Source: Actinomycetota bacterium | GTDB taxonomy: Bacteria > Actinomycetota > Actinomycetes > S36-B12 | NCBI GenBank assembly: GCA_030684515.1 | Contig: JAUXVJ010000019.1 | Span: 1 to 46,643, forward strand | Direction: 5' to 3' | Length of the DNA: 46,643 nucleotides | Part shown: positions 17,739 to 26,493 of the stretch, in pieces | Numbering within the stretch: position 1 is the stretch's first letter | Layout: each line of letters begins with the position of its first letter | Made by a program: the position numbers and the translations under genes | Notes under the pieces: model-generated | Told to the model about the DNA's origin: nothing | Databases searched by the model: none | The model's input: only the letters and a program-made list of their open reading frames with translations

Positions 17739-18251
17739 CTAGCGAGGCTGTTGAGTCTGCGACACAAGCTCGCGGACCTCACTTGCGGAGGGCTCAGAGT
17801 CACCAGCGATGCGCGCTAGTTGAGGAACAATCAGGAACCAAGCGACCACGTGCATGACCAGCAACCAGATGCGCGTGGACCAGAGCACAGAACTGGGCTG
17901 CATCGCGGGCAGCACCAGGCTTGCCAGTGCGAGCAAGGCTCCCGCCCACAACACCATTGCTCTGGCATGCCGACGTCCAAGCACCAGAACCGTTGCCATG
18001 CCGGCAAGCAGCGCAGCCAGCACCGGCACGAGCAGTGGGAAGTACCAAGGCACCTGCACTGTTGCTTCGCCTTGCCGCAGCACAACAGCGAAGGGCACAC
18101 CCAGCAGACGTCCAAGCCCGTAGATCGCCAGTGAAAGGATTCCGGCCCAGCTCCCGGTGACAAGGGCTGCGTAAAGCAAGGTTCCCAGTCGCGGATTGGA
18201 AGACCGCGGCGGGGCAATTGGCGTCACAGAGTGCAGCCAGAGGCGGGTCAT
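17739..18251 (-). CDS. Small four-helix membrane protein of unknown function
   Basis: This protein of about 170 residues has four hydrophobic helices (roughly 24-48, 62-88, 94-115 and 118-142 from the chosen start) and a short hydrophilic C-terminus. The helix arrangement, with a conserved-looking GVPFAVVL segment after helix 1, resembles small actinobacterial membrane proteins of the DUF6069 type. I am not certain of that assignment. The ORF is open to 18389, but the upstream part is Cys/Trp-rich and unlike protein-coding sequence. The ATG at 18251 has a CACAAT hexamer 6 nt upstream and no Shine-Dalgarno, so a leaderless start is plausible. It lies upstream of the MFS run on the same strand and is divergent from the CopD-CtaG gene. 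Function unknown. Confidence 0.6.
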   Translation of the reverse strand: MTRLWLHSVTPIAPPRSSNPRLGTLLYAALVTGSWAGILSLAIYGLGRLLGVPFAVVLRQGEATVQVPWYFPLLVPVLAALLAGMATVLVLGRRHARAMVLWAGALLALASLVLPAMQPSSVLWSTRIWLLVMHVVAWFLIVPQLARIAGDSEPSASEVRELVSQTQQPR

Positions 18252-18379
18252 GTGCATATTGTGCCCAAGCCCAGAGCGCCTTGCCCACAGGCAAGTCTTC
18301 ACAAGCGCACAGGCCCAGCCGAGCGGCCCACCGACTGAACTGCGGCGTAAGGTCGCAGAGTGTGGAAATCCAGGCTCGC

Positions 18380-20389
18380 ATGACCCCAAGAACTGCGACG
18401 ATTCCTGTCACTCGCGTACCGCTCCGCTTGCTCGGCTTGGCCTTGGTCCTGGCCTTGGTCAGTGTCGTAGCAGTCGGGCTGGTCATTGCGGGCGGTTCCT
18501 ATGAGGTGCCAGCACTTGGACTGCCCGATCCTGGACCAGTTGTGGTCTGGGGTTCGCCGATCCTTCGGCTCCTGACCGACCTTGCCGCTCTGGCCACAAT
18601 CGGCTGGCTGCTTGCCGCAGCCGTCCTGGATCCCGCCGGCAAGAACGGTGTGGTCTCACCAGCCGGGCGAACAGACCTCGTGCGGGCCGGCATCGCAGCC
18701 TGCGCATGGGCGGTTCTGGCGCTCGCACAGATGGTCTTCACTCTTGCCAATGTCCTTGGCCTGACGCTCAGTGAAGCGCTGAATCCGCAGCTGATCGCCA
18801 CGTACGCAAATGAAGTGCCGGCTACCCGCGCTCTGATCGTCGTTGGCGTACTGGCAATCGTGGTCGCGATCGGCTGCTTCTTGAGCTCTTCCACAGGTGC
18901 AGCCATGGGATGGCTGGTCCTTTCACTTCTCGCTGCCGCACTTCCCTCCCTCGGCGGCCACGGCGCCGGGCTCGGTGACCACGCGATGGCGATCACCAGT
19001 GGAGTCGCGCACGTGCTTGGGGCCTTCCTATGGATGGGCGGACTGTTCGCCCTGGCGCTTCACGCTGTGCGAAAAGACATGCCCATTCAAAGGGCCGTGC
19101 AGAAGTTCTCCAGCATCGCGCTGATCGCCTTTGTTCTGGTCGCTGCCAGTGGACTCGGCAATGCCTACACCCGACTGGATACCGTCAACCAGCTATTCAC
19201 CACCGGCTATGGCCAGGTGATCATCTTCAAGCTGCTCCTTCTGGTCGCTCTGGGAGTCATCGCATGGGTGATGCGCCAGCGCGTGATCAATTCGCTGACG
19301 AGCTCCCGCGTCGCAGTGTTTGCTCGCGTGGCTGGCCTTGAGCTGTTCACCATGGGTGTCGCGGTCGCACTCGGCGTGGCGCTCGCATCATCTGCCCCGC
19401 CTCGCATCGAGGAGCAGTTCCTCTCCTACGGCGAGAGCCTCCTGGGTTTTGCCTACCCACCCGCTCCCACCTTCAGTTCTGTCACCTTCGGATTTCGTCT
19501 GGATCCGCTCTTCTTCGTCGGCTGCCTGATAGCTGCCGCGCTCTACATCTATGGCGTTTCTCGACTGCGTTCTCGAGGCGACAAGTGGCCATGGGGTCGA
19601 ACGATCTCCTGGCTGCTGGGCCTGGTGGTAGTCGTGTGGTGCACCAACGCGGGCATCTCTGAATACGCACAGGTCTCCGTTGGCCTGCACATGTTGCAGC
19701 ACATGACATTGACCATGCTGGCTCCGATCCTGTTGGTGCTTGGCGCACCCGCGACTCTTGCACTGCGTGCTCTGCGTCCATCGCACGGACATGAGCGAGG
19801 ACCACGTGAGTGGTTGGTCTGGTTTCTGCATAGCTGGATCACGCGCATTCTCACCAACCCCTTCTACGTGTTTGTCGTGTACGTCCTTGGCCTCTATGGG
19901 CTATACGTCACGCCTGCATTCGGTTGGCTGATGGGCAGCCACACCGGCCACATCGTCATGCAACTGCACTTCCTGCTTTCGGGCTACTTGTTCTACTGGG
20001 TGGTCATCGGCATTGATCCACGACCGCGACCTCTGTCCTATTGGGCTCGTCTGCTTCTGCTTCTCCTCGCCTTGGCAGTGCACGGATTCTTTGCGGTCGT
20101 GCTGATGATGAGCTCAATCCCGCTCGCTGAAGAGTGGTTCGGCATTGTTCGCCCTCCGTGGATACCCGACCTACTGCAGGATTCGCTCAATGGCGGACAA
20201 GTAGCCTGGGCCTTGGCAGAAATTCCCACACTCATTGTCATGATCGTGATCTCGATTCAATGGGCGCGCAGTGACGACAGAGAAGCCAAGCGGAATGACC
20301 GACAAGCAGATCGAGACGGGAACCTCGAACTCAATGCCTACAACGACCAGCTGGCGCGGCTGGCTGAACGAGATCGACGTCAACAATGA
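18380..20389 (+). CDS. CopD-CtaG fusion: copper import / cytochrome oxidase assembly membrane protein
   Basis: This polytopic membrane protein of about 669 residues has two domains. The first half (about 20-340) is a CopD-type copper-resistance membrane domain with 8-9 helices. The second half (about 370-640) is a caa3-type CtaG domain, identified by its His-containing helices: GLHMLQHMTLTMLAP, then HIVMQLHFLLSGYLFYW, then VHGFFAVVLMMS. Such actinobacterial fusions are thought to deliver copper to heme-copper oxidase. The last ~40 residues are charged and cytoplasmic. An upstream in-frame GTG at 18362 is a good alternative start because TAAGGT lies 8 nt before it (leaderless pattern). The stop overlaps the next gene by 4 bp, so the two are probably translationally coupled. 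Confidence 0.87.
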   Translation: MTPRTATIPVTRVPLRLLGLALVLALVSVVAVGLVIAGGSYEVPALGLPDPGPVVVWGSPILRLLTDLAALATIGWLLAAAVLDPAGKNGVVSPAGRTDLVRAGIAACAWAVLALAQMVFTLANVLGLTLSEALNPQLIATYANEVPATRALIVVGVLAIVVAIGCFLSSSTGAAMGWLVLSLLAAALPSLGGHGAGLGDHAMAITSGVAHVLGAFLWMGGLFALALHAVRKDMPIQRAVQKFSSIALIAFVLVAASGLGNAYTRLDTVNQLFTTGYGQVIIFKLLLLVALGVIAWVMRQRVINSLTSSRVAVFARVAGLELFTMGVAVALGVALASSAPPRIEEQFLSYGESLLGFAYPPAPTFSSVTFGFRLDPLFFVGCLIAAALYIYGVSRLRSRGDKWPWGRTISWLLGLVVVVWCTNAGISEYAQVSVGLHMLQHMTLTMLAPILLVLGAPATLALRALRPSHGHERGPREWLVWFLHSWITRILTNPFYVFVVYVLGLYGLYVTPAFGWLMGSHTGHIVMQLHFLLSGYLFYWVVIGIDPRPRPLSYWARLLLLLLALAVHGFFAVVLMMSSIPLAEEWFGIVRPPWIPDLLQDSLNGGQVAWALAEIPTLIVMIVISIQWARSDDREAKRNDRQADRDGNLELNAYNDQLARLAERDRRQQ

Positions 20390-21135
20390 GCCGGCGTTGG
20401 ATTGGCAGAGCAGCGACGTGTTGCGTCATCGCAGTGCTCGGCCACGCAAGCTCCTCATCGGTGGCTGCTGCCGACACTCTTGACCTTCCGGGCACGAGCA
20501 GGAGCAGTCAAGTCGTGCTCGTCACTGCGAAGAGTCTGTCGTCGACAACAGCCACCCTGGCTGCATATGAGCGGACATCAGACGGCTGGCGGCAAGTGGG
20601 GCCCTCGACCACAGCATTTCTTGGACGACATGGCCTGATGCCGGGTGATCAACGACGACAGTCAACTGGCACTACACCCATGGGTACGTACGCATTGAAT
20701 GCCGCGTTTGGGCGACTGCCCGATCCCGGTGCCAAGCTTCCGTACATCCATATCGATCGAAATGACGCCTGGACGTATAACCCCAAGGTGCCGTCGACGT
20801 ACAACCTCTTCCAGGATGTCAATCGCAGCTGGCGTTCGTACGGCGGGTACGTCGAGCATCTGTGGCAGCTGGGACCGCAGTACGACTACGTCGTAACGAC
20901 CAGTTTCAACGAGCCCACCGGGCCCATCACCAAGACAGCCAGCGGCGTGCGAGTTGCAAAGCAGCCGACCAATACAAGGCGAGGTGGGGGAATCTTCTTG
21001 CACGTATCCAAGGGTGAGCCGACTGTTGGCTGTGTCAGCATGCCGCGCGCGGACATGCGCCGCATTGTTCAGTGGTTGGATCCGTCCGCCAGACCTGTCG
21101 TGGTCATTGGGCTCAAGTCTGATCTTCTGAATTGA
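20386..21135 (+). CDS. Secreted L,D-transpeptidase-family protein (YkuD-like)
   Basis: This 249-residue exported protein has a signal peptide over about residues 1-29 (cleavage near VAAAD). The C-terminal half carries the YkuD catalytic pattern: His206 in GGGIFLHVSKG and Cys216 in TVGCVSMP, followed by a conserved Arg. This matches the HX(n)GC arrangement of L,D-transpeptidases that crosslink peptidoglycan or attach proteins to it. A TTPMGTY segment at about 96-102 is also typical of the fold. No LysM or other wall-binding domain is present. The ATG overlaps the stop of the CopD-CtaG gene (ATGA), and the 3' end overlaps the convergent amidase gene by 23 bp. Confidence 0.85.
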   Translation: MSRRWIGRAATCCVIAVLGHASSSSVAAADTLDLPGTSRSSQVVLVTAKSLSSTTATLAAYERTSDGWRQVGPSTTAFLGRHGLMPGDQRRQSTGTTPMGTYALNAAFGRLPDPGAKLPYIHIDRNDAWTYNPKVPSTYNLFQDVNRSWRSYGGYVEHLWQLGPQYDYVVTTSFNEPTGPITKTASGVRVAKQPTNTRRGGGIFLHVSKGEPTVGCVSMPRADMRRIVQWLDPSARPVVVIGLKSDLLN

Positions 21136-21937
21136 AGTCAGGCGTCAGCTTGATGTCGCGCAACACAGGAAACGCATTTCGTATGTCTTGCACAGTTGTG
21201 ACATCCACCGATGCGAAGACGACACATTCTTCAGCGCTCCCCTGAGCAACAACCTCCCCAAGAGGGTCGATCACCGCTGAGAACCCCCCGAGCAGGATCG
21301 AGCCGTCCGCAGTGTTCTGTGAGCCGACCTCATTGCATGCCAGCACCCAGCATTGGTTCTCAATTGCCCTGGCTCGAAGGAGCACATTCCAGTGCTCGAT
21401 TCGGGCAGCCGGCCAGCCAGCTGGGATGACCAGCGATTCAACGCCAGCGGCACCGAGTGCGCGAAAGAGTTCAGGAAACCTCAGGTCATAACACGTGCTC
21501 AATCCCGTGCGACCGAGCGGCGTCTGCGTCTGGACGAGTTCAGTTCCGGCAGTCAGTACCGAACTCTCACCCGAATCAAAGCCAAAGAGATGAATCTTGC
21601 GATAGCTGGCGCGAAGCTCCCCGCTTGGCGCGAACAGCAGGCTGGTGTTGAACAACTGACCCGTCGCATCGCGTTCAGCTATCGAACCGGCGTGAAGCCA
21701 GACTCCTTGCGCATGCGCGGCAGCACTCAATTGACGGGCAAGCGATCCATTGATCGACTGCGCATGTGTCCTGATCGAATCCAGATCGTGGGCTCCGACG
21801 TGCCACAACTCGGGGAGCACCAGAAACTCGGCATTTGCTGCCGCGCGCGGGATCAGGTTGAGCACGCGAGCCACGCGCGCATCCACAGACTCCGCGCTTG
21901 AGACATCGAGCTGAAGCAGCGCGACCGACACCGACAT
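21113..21937 (-). CDS. Carbon-nitrogen hydrolase (nitrilase/omega-amidase family)
   Basis: This 274-residue cytoplasmic hydrolase has the full nitrilase-superfamily triad: Glu43 (in LPELW), Lys114 (in YRKIHLF) and Cys149 (in STCYDLRFPELFR). The Cys motif and length match omega-amidase/YafV-type enzymes, which hydrolyse alpha-keto acid amides such as alpha-ketoglutaramate. Deaminated-glutathione amidase is a close alternative. The specificity cannot be settled here. The start ATG at 21937 fits the family N-terminus (VALLQLDV). It is encoded just downstream of cydC on the same strand (36 bp gap), but no functional link to the oxidase is obvious. Confidence 0.88.
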   Translation of the reverse strand: MSVSVALLQLDVSSAESVDARVARVLNLIPRAAANAEFLVLPELWHVGAHDLDSIRTHAQSINGSLARQLSAAAHAQGVWLHAGSIAERDATGQLFNTSLLFAPSGELRASYRKIHLFGFDSGESSVLTAGTELVQTQTPLGRTGLSTCYDLRFPELFRALGAAGVESLVIPAGWPAARIEHWNVLLRARAIENQCWVLACNEVGSQNTADGSILLGGFSAVIDPLGEVVAQGSAEECVVFASVDVTTVQDIRNAFPVLRDIKLTPDFNSEDQT

Positions 21938-21973
21938 GTCCAGAGCCTAGAACTCAAGCAGCAACAACCACGG

Positions 21974-23737
21974 TCACGCTTGCGGAATAGCCCTCTCCGC
22001 GAGCTCCTCGAAGTCGCGCTGGGCAGCGTGTTGCTGAGCGAACCAACCACCAGCCCCCGCCAACTGCTCACAGCTACCCGACTCGGTGAGTCGGCCCTGC
22101 TGAAGTACCAGCACTCGCGCTTGGGCGGGAATGGCAAGCAGGTTGTGCGTGATCGTGACAGTGCTCTGCCCAGCAAAATCCTCGCGCAGCAGTGCTTCGA
22201 GCCCGGCCGCATTCTCAGCATCCAGATGTGCTGTGGGTTCGTCGAGGAGGATCAGTGGGCGCGGTTCGATCAGTAGTCGCGCTACCGCAATGCGCTGTGC
22301 TTCACCGCCGGAAATGGACGAGCCGAAGGTGCCAACTGCTGTGCGCACACCTTCGGGAAGCCGCGCGAGCATGGTCGTGAGGCGGGCTTCGTGCAGTGCG
22401 GAAGTCACGCGCTGCTCGTCAGCACCGTCACGCCCAAGTGACACATTCTCTTCAATGCTCGTTCCGAAAATGTGCGCGCGTTGCTCCAACAGACCCACGT
22501 GCGTTCGCAGGTCGTCCGGATCAACAGAACTGAGTTCTTGACCATTGAACGTGACAGATCCGATGTACGAAGTGAAGCCCATCAGCACTGAGACCAGGGT
22601 CGATTTTCCCGCGCCACTTGGTCCGACGACATAGACGTGTTCGCCTGGCTCGATGGAGAAGCTGATGTCCTCCAGTACCTCACTCTCAGTCGACCCGAGT
22701 CGCACTCGTACCTGATGCAGCGTCACACCTGTAAAGCCCGCCACAAGAGTTTCCGGTGTGGGTGGCTGGGTCACAGGTGAGGGCAATTGACTCAGCGCAT
22801 CCAGGCGCAATGCTGCGGCGCGTACCCGCTGCTCCGCAATCGCCGAACCTGGGATCACAGCGAGCACATCGAACACGCCCAGAGGCAGCAGCGCCGCAAC
22901 TGCCAACCACACTGGAGCAAGTTGCCCCTCGATCACCGCTGGTCCGACCAGGCACAGACTTCCCACCACAGCAAGACCTTGCACGGCTGTCATCAAGGCA
23001 CTGGAGAGCCCAAGACCAAAGGATTCACGGCGGCCCAGGCGCGTCAACTGCTCATCGATGCTCGCCAGCCTCTCGCCCACCGACCCTTGTGCACCAAAGG
23101 CTTCAATGTCCGAGGCGGCCGCAAAAGCCGTGACAAGTGACGACGAGAGCTCGCCCCGCAACGGCGCCAGTCGCGCTTCAGCCTTGGCGGTGAGTCGCGA
23201 AATGAGCAACGGCACCGCAATCACGGCAACAAGGCCCACGACGAGCATCAGCACTGCAGCCGATGGCAGCAGCCACCAGAAGAAGACGACCGTGCCCAGC
23301 ATGACGAGTGCGCCCTGCAGCCACGGGAGCACCACCCGCAATGGAAGATCCACGGCCGTGTCAACGTCGGCCACGACTCGAGCCAGCAGATCTCCGCGAC
23401 CAAAGTGCGCAATTCCGCTCGGTGCTAGACGTTCCAGCTGCGCGTACACCGATACCCGCAGCCCGACCAGGCCTCGGAATGCGGCATCGTGCCCCGTCAC
23501 GCGCTCGGCATAGCGAAAGATTGCCCGCCCGAGCGCAAAGGCACGAACCATCACGGCCGCAATCGCCAGAGTCAGGATGGGAGGTGCGCCGGCCGCGGTT
23601 GCGATAAGCCAGGCCGCAGTGCCAAGCAGTGCGACCGCACAGGCGGATGCGATCAGCCCGAGCAGCGTTGCGCCGGCCAGTTCCCAGCGTTGGGATCGCA
23701 TGGCCTGCCAGAGTCTGCGTTCAGCTGCAATCGTCAT
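21974..23737 (-). CDS. cydC: Thiol reductant ABC exporter subunit CydC
   Basis: This 587-residue half-transporter has an N-terminal six-helix ABC membrane domain (about 1-310) and an ATPase domain (about 335-565) with Walker A GPSGAGKST, signature ISGGEAQRIA and Walker B LILLDEPTAHLD. With CydD it forms the heterodimer that exports glutathione/cysteine-type thiols (or handles heme), which is needed for cytochrome bd assembly. The N-terminal GTAAWLIATAAGAPPILTL pattern is that of CydC and not CydD. Its ATG overlaps the cydD stop by 4 bp (ATGA), showing tight coupling. It is the last gene of the cyd operon. Confidence 0.92.
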   Translation of the reverse strand: MTIAAERRLWQAMRSQRWELAGATLLGLIASACAVALLGTAAWLIATAAGAPPILTLAIAAVMVRAFALGRAIFRYAERVTGHDAAFRGLVGLRVSVYAQLERLAPSGIAHFGRGDLLARVVADVDTAVDLPLRVVLPWLQGALVMLGTVVFFWWLLPSAAVLMLVVGLVAVIAVPLLISRLTAKAEARLAPLRGELSSSLVTAFAAASDIEAFGAQGSVGERLASIDEQLTRLGRRESFGLGLSSALMTAVQGLAVVGSLCLVGPAVIEGQLAPVWLAVAALLPLGVFDVLAVIPGSAIAEQRVRAAALRLDALSQLPSPVTQPPTPETLVAGFTGVTLHQVRVRLGSTESEVLEDISFSIEPGEHVYVVGPSGAGKSTLVSVLMGFTSYIGSVTFNGQELSSVDPDDLRTHVGLLEQRAHIFGTSIEENVSLGRDGADEQRVTSALHEARLTTMLARLPEGVRTAVGTFGSSISGGEAQRIAVARLLIEPRPLILLDEPTAHLDAENAAGLEALLREDFAGQSTVTITHNLLAIPAQARVLVLQQGRLTESGSCEQLAGAGGWFAQQHAAQRDFEELAERAIPQA

Positions 23738-25404
23738 TGCTGCGGTCCCGGTATGTACACAACCTGGTCAGCTATGGCCAGCATCGCCGGCCGGTGAGCA
23801 ACAACCAGCACGATCGCACCTTGCTCTGCTGCGCTTTGCAGAGCGTGCAGCACTGCACTCTCACTATGCGCATCAAGTGCAGCTGTCGGCTCATCAAGGA
23901 TCAGGATCCTGGGCTGTCGAATCAGCGCCCTCGCCAATGCAATTCTCTGTGCCTGACCGAGCGACAGCCCGCTCCCGTCAACGCTGATGATTCGATCAAG
24001 ACCGGTCGAATCTGTTGAGAATTCGGCAGCAACGCCTGCCTGTGTCAGTGAGGACCACACTGCAGTATCCGTCGCTGCCGGGGCGCCAAGAGTGACGGCT
24101 TGGCGAATGGAGATCTGTGCGGCCAGTGACGAGGAGACCAGCCGGGGTTGTTGGGGGACCCAGCCGATTTGCTGCAGCCACAGATCTCTTGCGACAGAGC
24201 TTTGTTCAATTACCTCATCTGTCTGCACCCACACATGACCGGTGGTGGGCTCGATCAGTCCCATGATTACGGCAAGCAGAGTGGATTTGCCAGCACCCGA
24301 CGGGCCTGCGAGCGCAGTGATCTCACCTGCACGAGCGCGGAAACTGACGGCAGCCAATGCTTCATGTCGGTCAAAGCTCACGCTCACGTCACTGACGCCC
24401 AGTTCGCGCAAACGCCCGCCTATCTCCCCCGAAGCGTCGTGTTCACTGGGCACTGACTCGATCAGGGCAAAGATCTGTTCGGCCGCGCCCATGCCCTCGG
24501 CCGCAGCATGAAACTGCTGGCCCACCATGCGCAAGGGCAGATAGGCCTCTGGAGCGAGCAGCAGCACAAACAGCGCAGTGCGGTACTCAATCTGTCCTTC
24601 AGCAAGTCGCAGGCCAACTGTTACCGCGACGAGTGCTACTGAAATGGTGGCCAGAAGCTCCAGCGCCAGAGACGACAGGAATGAGATGCGAAGGACACCC
24701 ATAGTGGAGGAGCGGTACTCCTCACCAATGCCTCGGATCGCCCGCTCTTGCGCCTTGGCGCGCCCGAAGGCCTTCAGCGTTGGCAAGCCGGACACGAGAT
24801 CCAGGAAGTGTCCGGACAGCCGCCCCAGGACTCGCCACTGACGATCCACGCGTGACTTGGTGTACATGCCAATCAAGGCCATGAAGAGCGGGATAAGCGG
24901 AATGGTGATCGCAAGAATCACTGAGCTCAGCACATCAGAGCCGAGCACCACGCCGACAATGGTCAGCGGAACAATGATCGCAAGTACCAGTTGCGGAAGG
25001 TACCTCGCGTAGTAGGCATCCAGTCCATCAACGCCCCGGGAGAGCAGTGCTGCCATTTCACCGGGTCGTGCGCCTGCCGGGCCGTATGCCCCGCCTCGCA
25101 AGACTGCTGCCTCTGCCGATGCACGGAGTTCACGCTTGGCTTGGGCTGACGAACGAAAAGCGGTGGTCTCGGCAAACCAATGCAGGAGGGCACGCACAGC
25201 GAAGACCAGGGCGAGTGCAATCACAGCGGGTGTGACATCGGCCCAGCTCGCGCCATCAGATGTGAGGTCGACGATCACGCCGGACAGCAGTCGTGCCTGA
25301 ACGATCACCACCAGCGCGATGGCTGTGCCGACGAGTATGGCTAGAACGAGAAATCCACGGGAACTGCGCGCGTAGCGGAGCAGGCGCGCATCCACTGGTT
25401 TCAC
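23734..25404 (-). CDS. cydD: Thiol reductant ABC exporter subunit CydD
   Basis: This 556-residue half-transporter partners with CydC. The six-helix domain covers about 1-310. The ATPase domain carries GPSGAGKST, LSLGQAQRIALARAL and ILILDEPTAALD, with a slightly non-standard LSLGQ signature. The N-terminal ARLLRYAR-start and the ARLLSGVIVDL helix are typical of CydD. It lies 33 bp after cydB and overlaps cydC by 4 bp, giving the cydA-cydB-cydD-cydC order common in actinobacteria and firmicutes. Confidence 0.92.
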   Translation of the reverse strand: MKPVDARLLRYARSSRGFLVLAILVGTAIALVVIVQARLLSGVIVDLTSDGASWADVTPAVIALALVFAVRALLHWFAETTAFRSSAQAKRELRASAEAAVLRGGAYGPAGARPGEMAALLSRGVDGLDAYYARYLPQLVLAIIVPLTIVGVVLGSDVLSSVILAITIPLIPLFMALIGMYTKSRVDRQWRVLGRLSGHFLDLVSGLPTLKAFGRAKAQERAIRGIGEEYRSSTMGVLRISFLSSLALELLATISVALVAVTVGLRLAEGQIEYRTALFVLLLAPEAYLPLRMVGQQFHAAAEGMGAAEQIFALIESVPSEHDASGEIGGRLRELGVSDVSVSFDRHEALAAVSFRARAGEITALAGPSGAGKSTLLAVIMGLIEPTTGHVWVQTDEVIEQSSVARDLWLQQIGWVPQQPRLVSSSLAAQISIRQAVTLGAPAATDTAVWSSLTQAGVAAEFSTDSTGLDRIISVDGSGLSLGQAQRIALARALIRQPRILILDEPTAALDAHSESAVLHALQSAAEQGAIVLVVAHRPAMLAIADQVVYIPGPQQ

Positions 25405-25437
25405 TTGGTCATTGTGACCGGTACTCGAGCTGAGTTT

Positions 25438-26472
25438 TCAGTGGGCAGAGACCGGGATCATTTCGCTGGTCAGTCGCTTCCGGAAAACCCAGTAGGTCCA
25501 GCCTTGGTACAGCAGGACGATGGGAGCCATAACCACGGCAACGATGGTCATCACGGTGAGCGTGTACGACTGGCTCGAAGAGTTCGCAATAGTCAGGTTG
25601 AATGCTGGATCAACAGAACTCACCATGACGTTCGGATAGAGCCCAAGGAAGAGCGCAGCGACAGCGAACAGGATTGTTCCGGCACTCAACACAAAGGCCC
25701 AACCGTTGCGATCACGGAGATTCATTCCAAGGCCTGCGAGCCAGAGCACTGCCGCGATCAGCACCAGTGGAAGTGTGACGACCACCCGATCACTGAATGC
25801 CTGGGCCCAAAGCAAGGCGACAACCGCGAAGACAGCGGCGACCAGCCCCACCAGCGTGGCTGTTTTGCGTGCCCTTTCATGAACAGCGCCCGAGGTCTTC
25901 AATGCCAGGAACAAGGCGCCATGCGTTGCGAAGACCGTCAACGTCATTGCGCCAAGCACCAAAGAGAAGGGATTCAAAAGCCCGAAGAAACTGCCGACGT
26001 AGTTGATCGAATCAGCATTCGATGCATCACCCGTGATCGACTCCAGCATGGATCCACCGATCACATTGCCGAAGATGACTCCCAGGCCGAAGGCTGGCAC
26101 AGCAGAACCCAAGACGATGGCTAAATCCCAGCCCTTTCGCCAAGCAGCGGTGTCATGCTTGCCTCGATACTCGAAGGCAACGCCGCGAAAGATGAGCGCA
26201 AGAAGTGCGGCGAAGAACAACAGGTAGAAGCCACTGAACATGGTTGCGTACCAAAGCGGGAATGCGGCAAAGGTGGCAGCTCCAGCAACGATCAGCCAGA
26301 CCTCATTGGCATCCCAGACCGGCCCGATCGAATTGATCATCACCCGACGGTCAATCTCATTCTTGCCGATCACCGGCAGCAGCATCCCCACACCGAGATC
26401 GAAGCCATCCAGCACGAAATAGCCGATCCAGAAGAACGCGATAATCACGAACCAGACTGTGACCAGATCCAT
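25438..26472 (-). CDS. cydB: Cytochrome bd oxidase subunit II
   Basis: This 344-residue polytopic membrane protein has about eight to nine helices. The N-terminal FVLDGFDLGVGMLLP segment is the family signature, and the EVWLIVAGAATFAAFP segment follows. It forms the second subunit of quinol:O2 oxidoreductase bd and is needed to hold the diheme site in CydA. It follows cydA after 21 bp and precedes cydD, so a single transcript is likely. Length is normal for the family. Confidence 0.95.
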   Translation of the reverse strand: MDLVTVWFVIIAFFWIGYFVLDGFDLGVGMLLPVIGKNEIDRRVMINSIGPVWDANEVWLIVAGAATFAAFPLWYATMFSGFYLLFFAALLALIFRGVAFEYRGKHDTAAWRKGWDLAIVLGSAVPAFGLGVIFGNVIGGSMLESITGDASNADSINYVGSFFGLLNPFSLVLGAMTLTVFATHGALFLALKTSGAVHERARKTATLVGLVAAVFAVVALLWAQAFSDRVVVTLPLVLIAAVLWLAGLGMNLRDRNGWAFVLSAGTILFAVAALFLGLYPNVMVSSVDPAFNLTIANSSSQSYTLTVMTIVAVVMAPIVLLYQGWTYWVFRKRLTSEMIPVSAH

Positions 26473-26493
26473 GTCAGTTCCCCAATGCCATCA

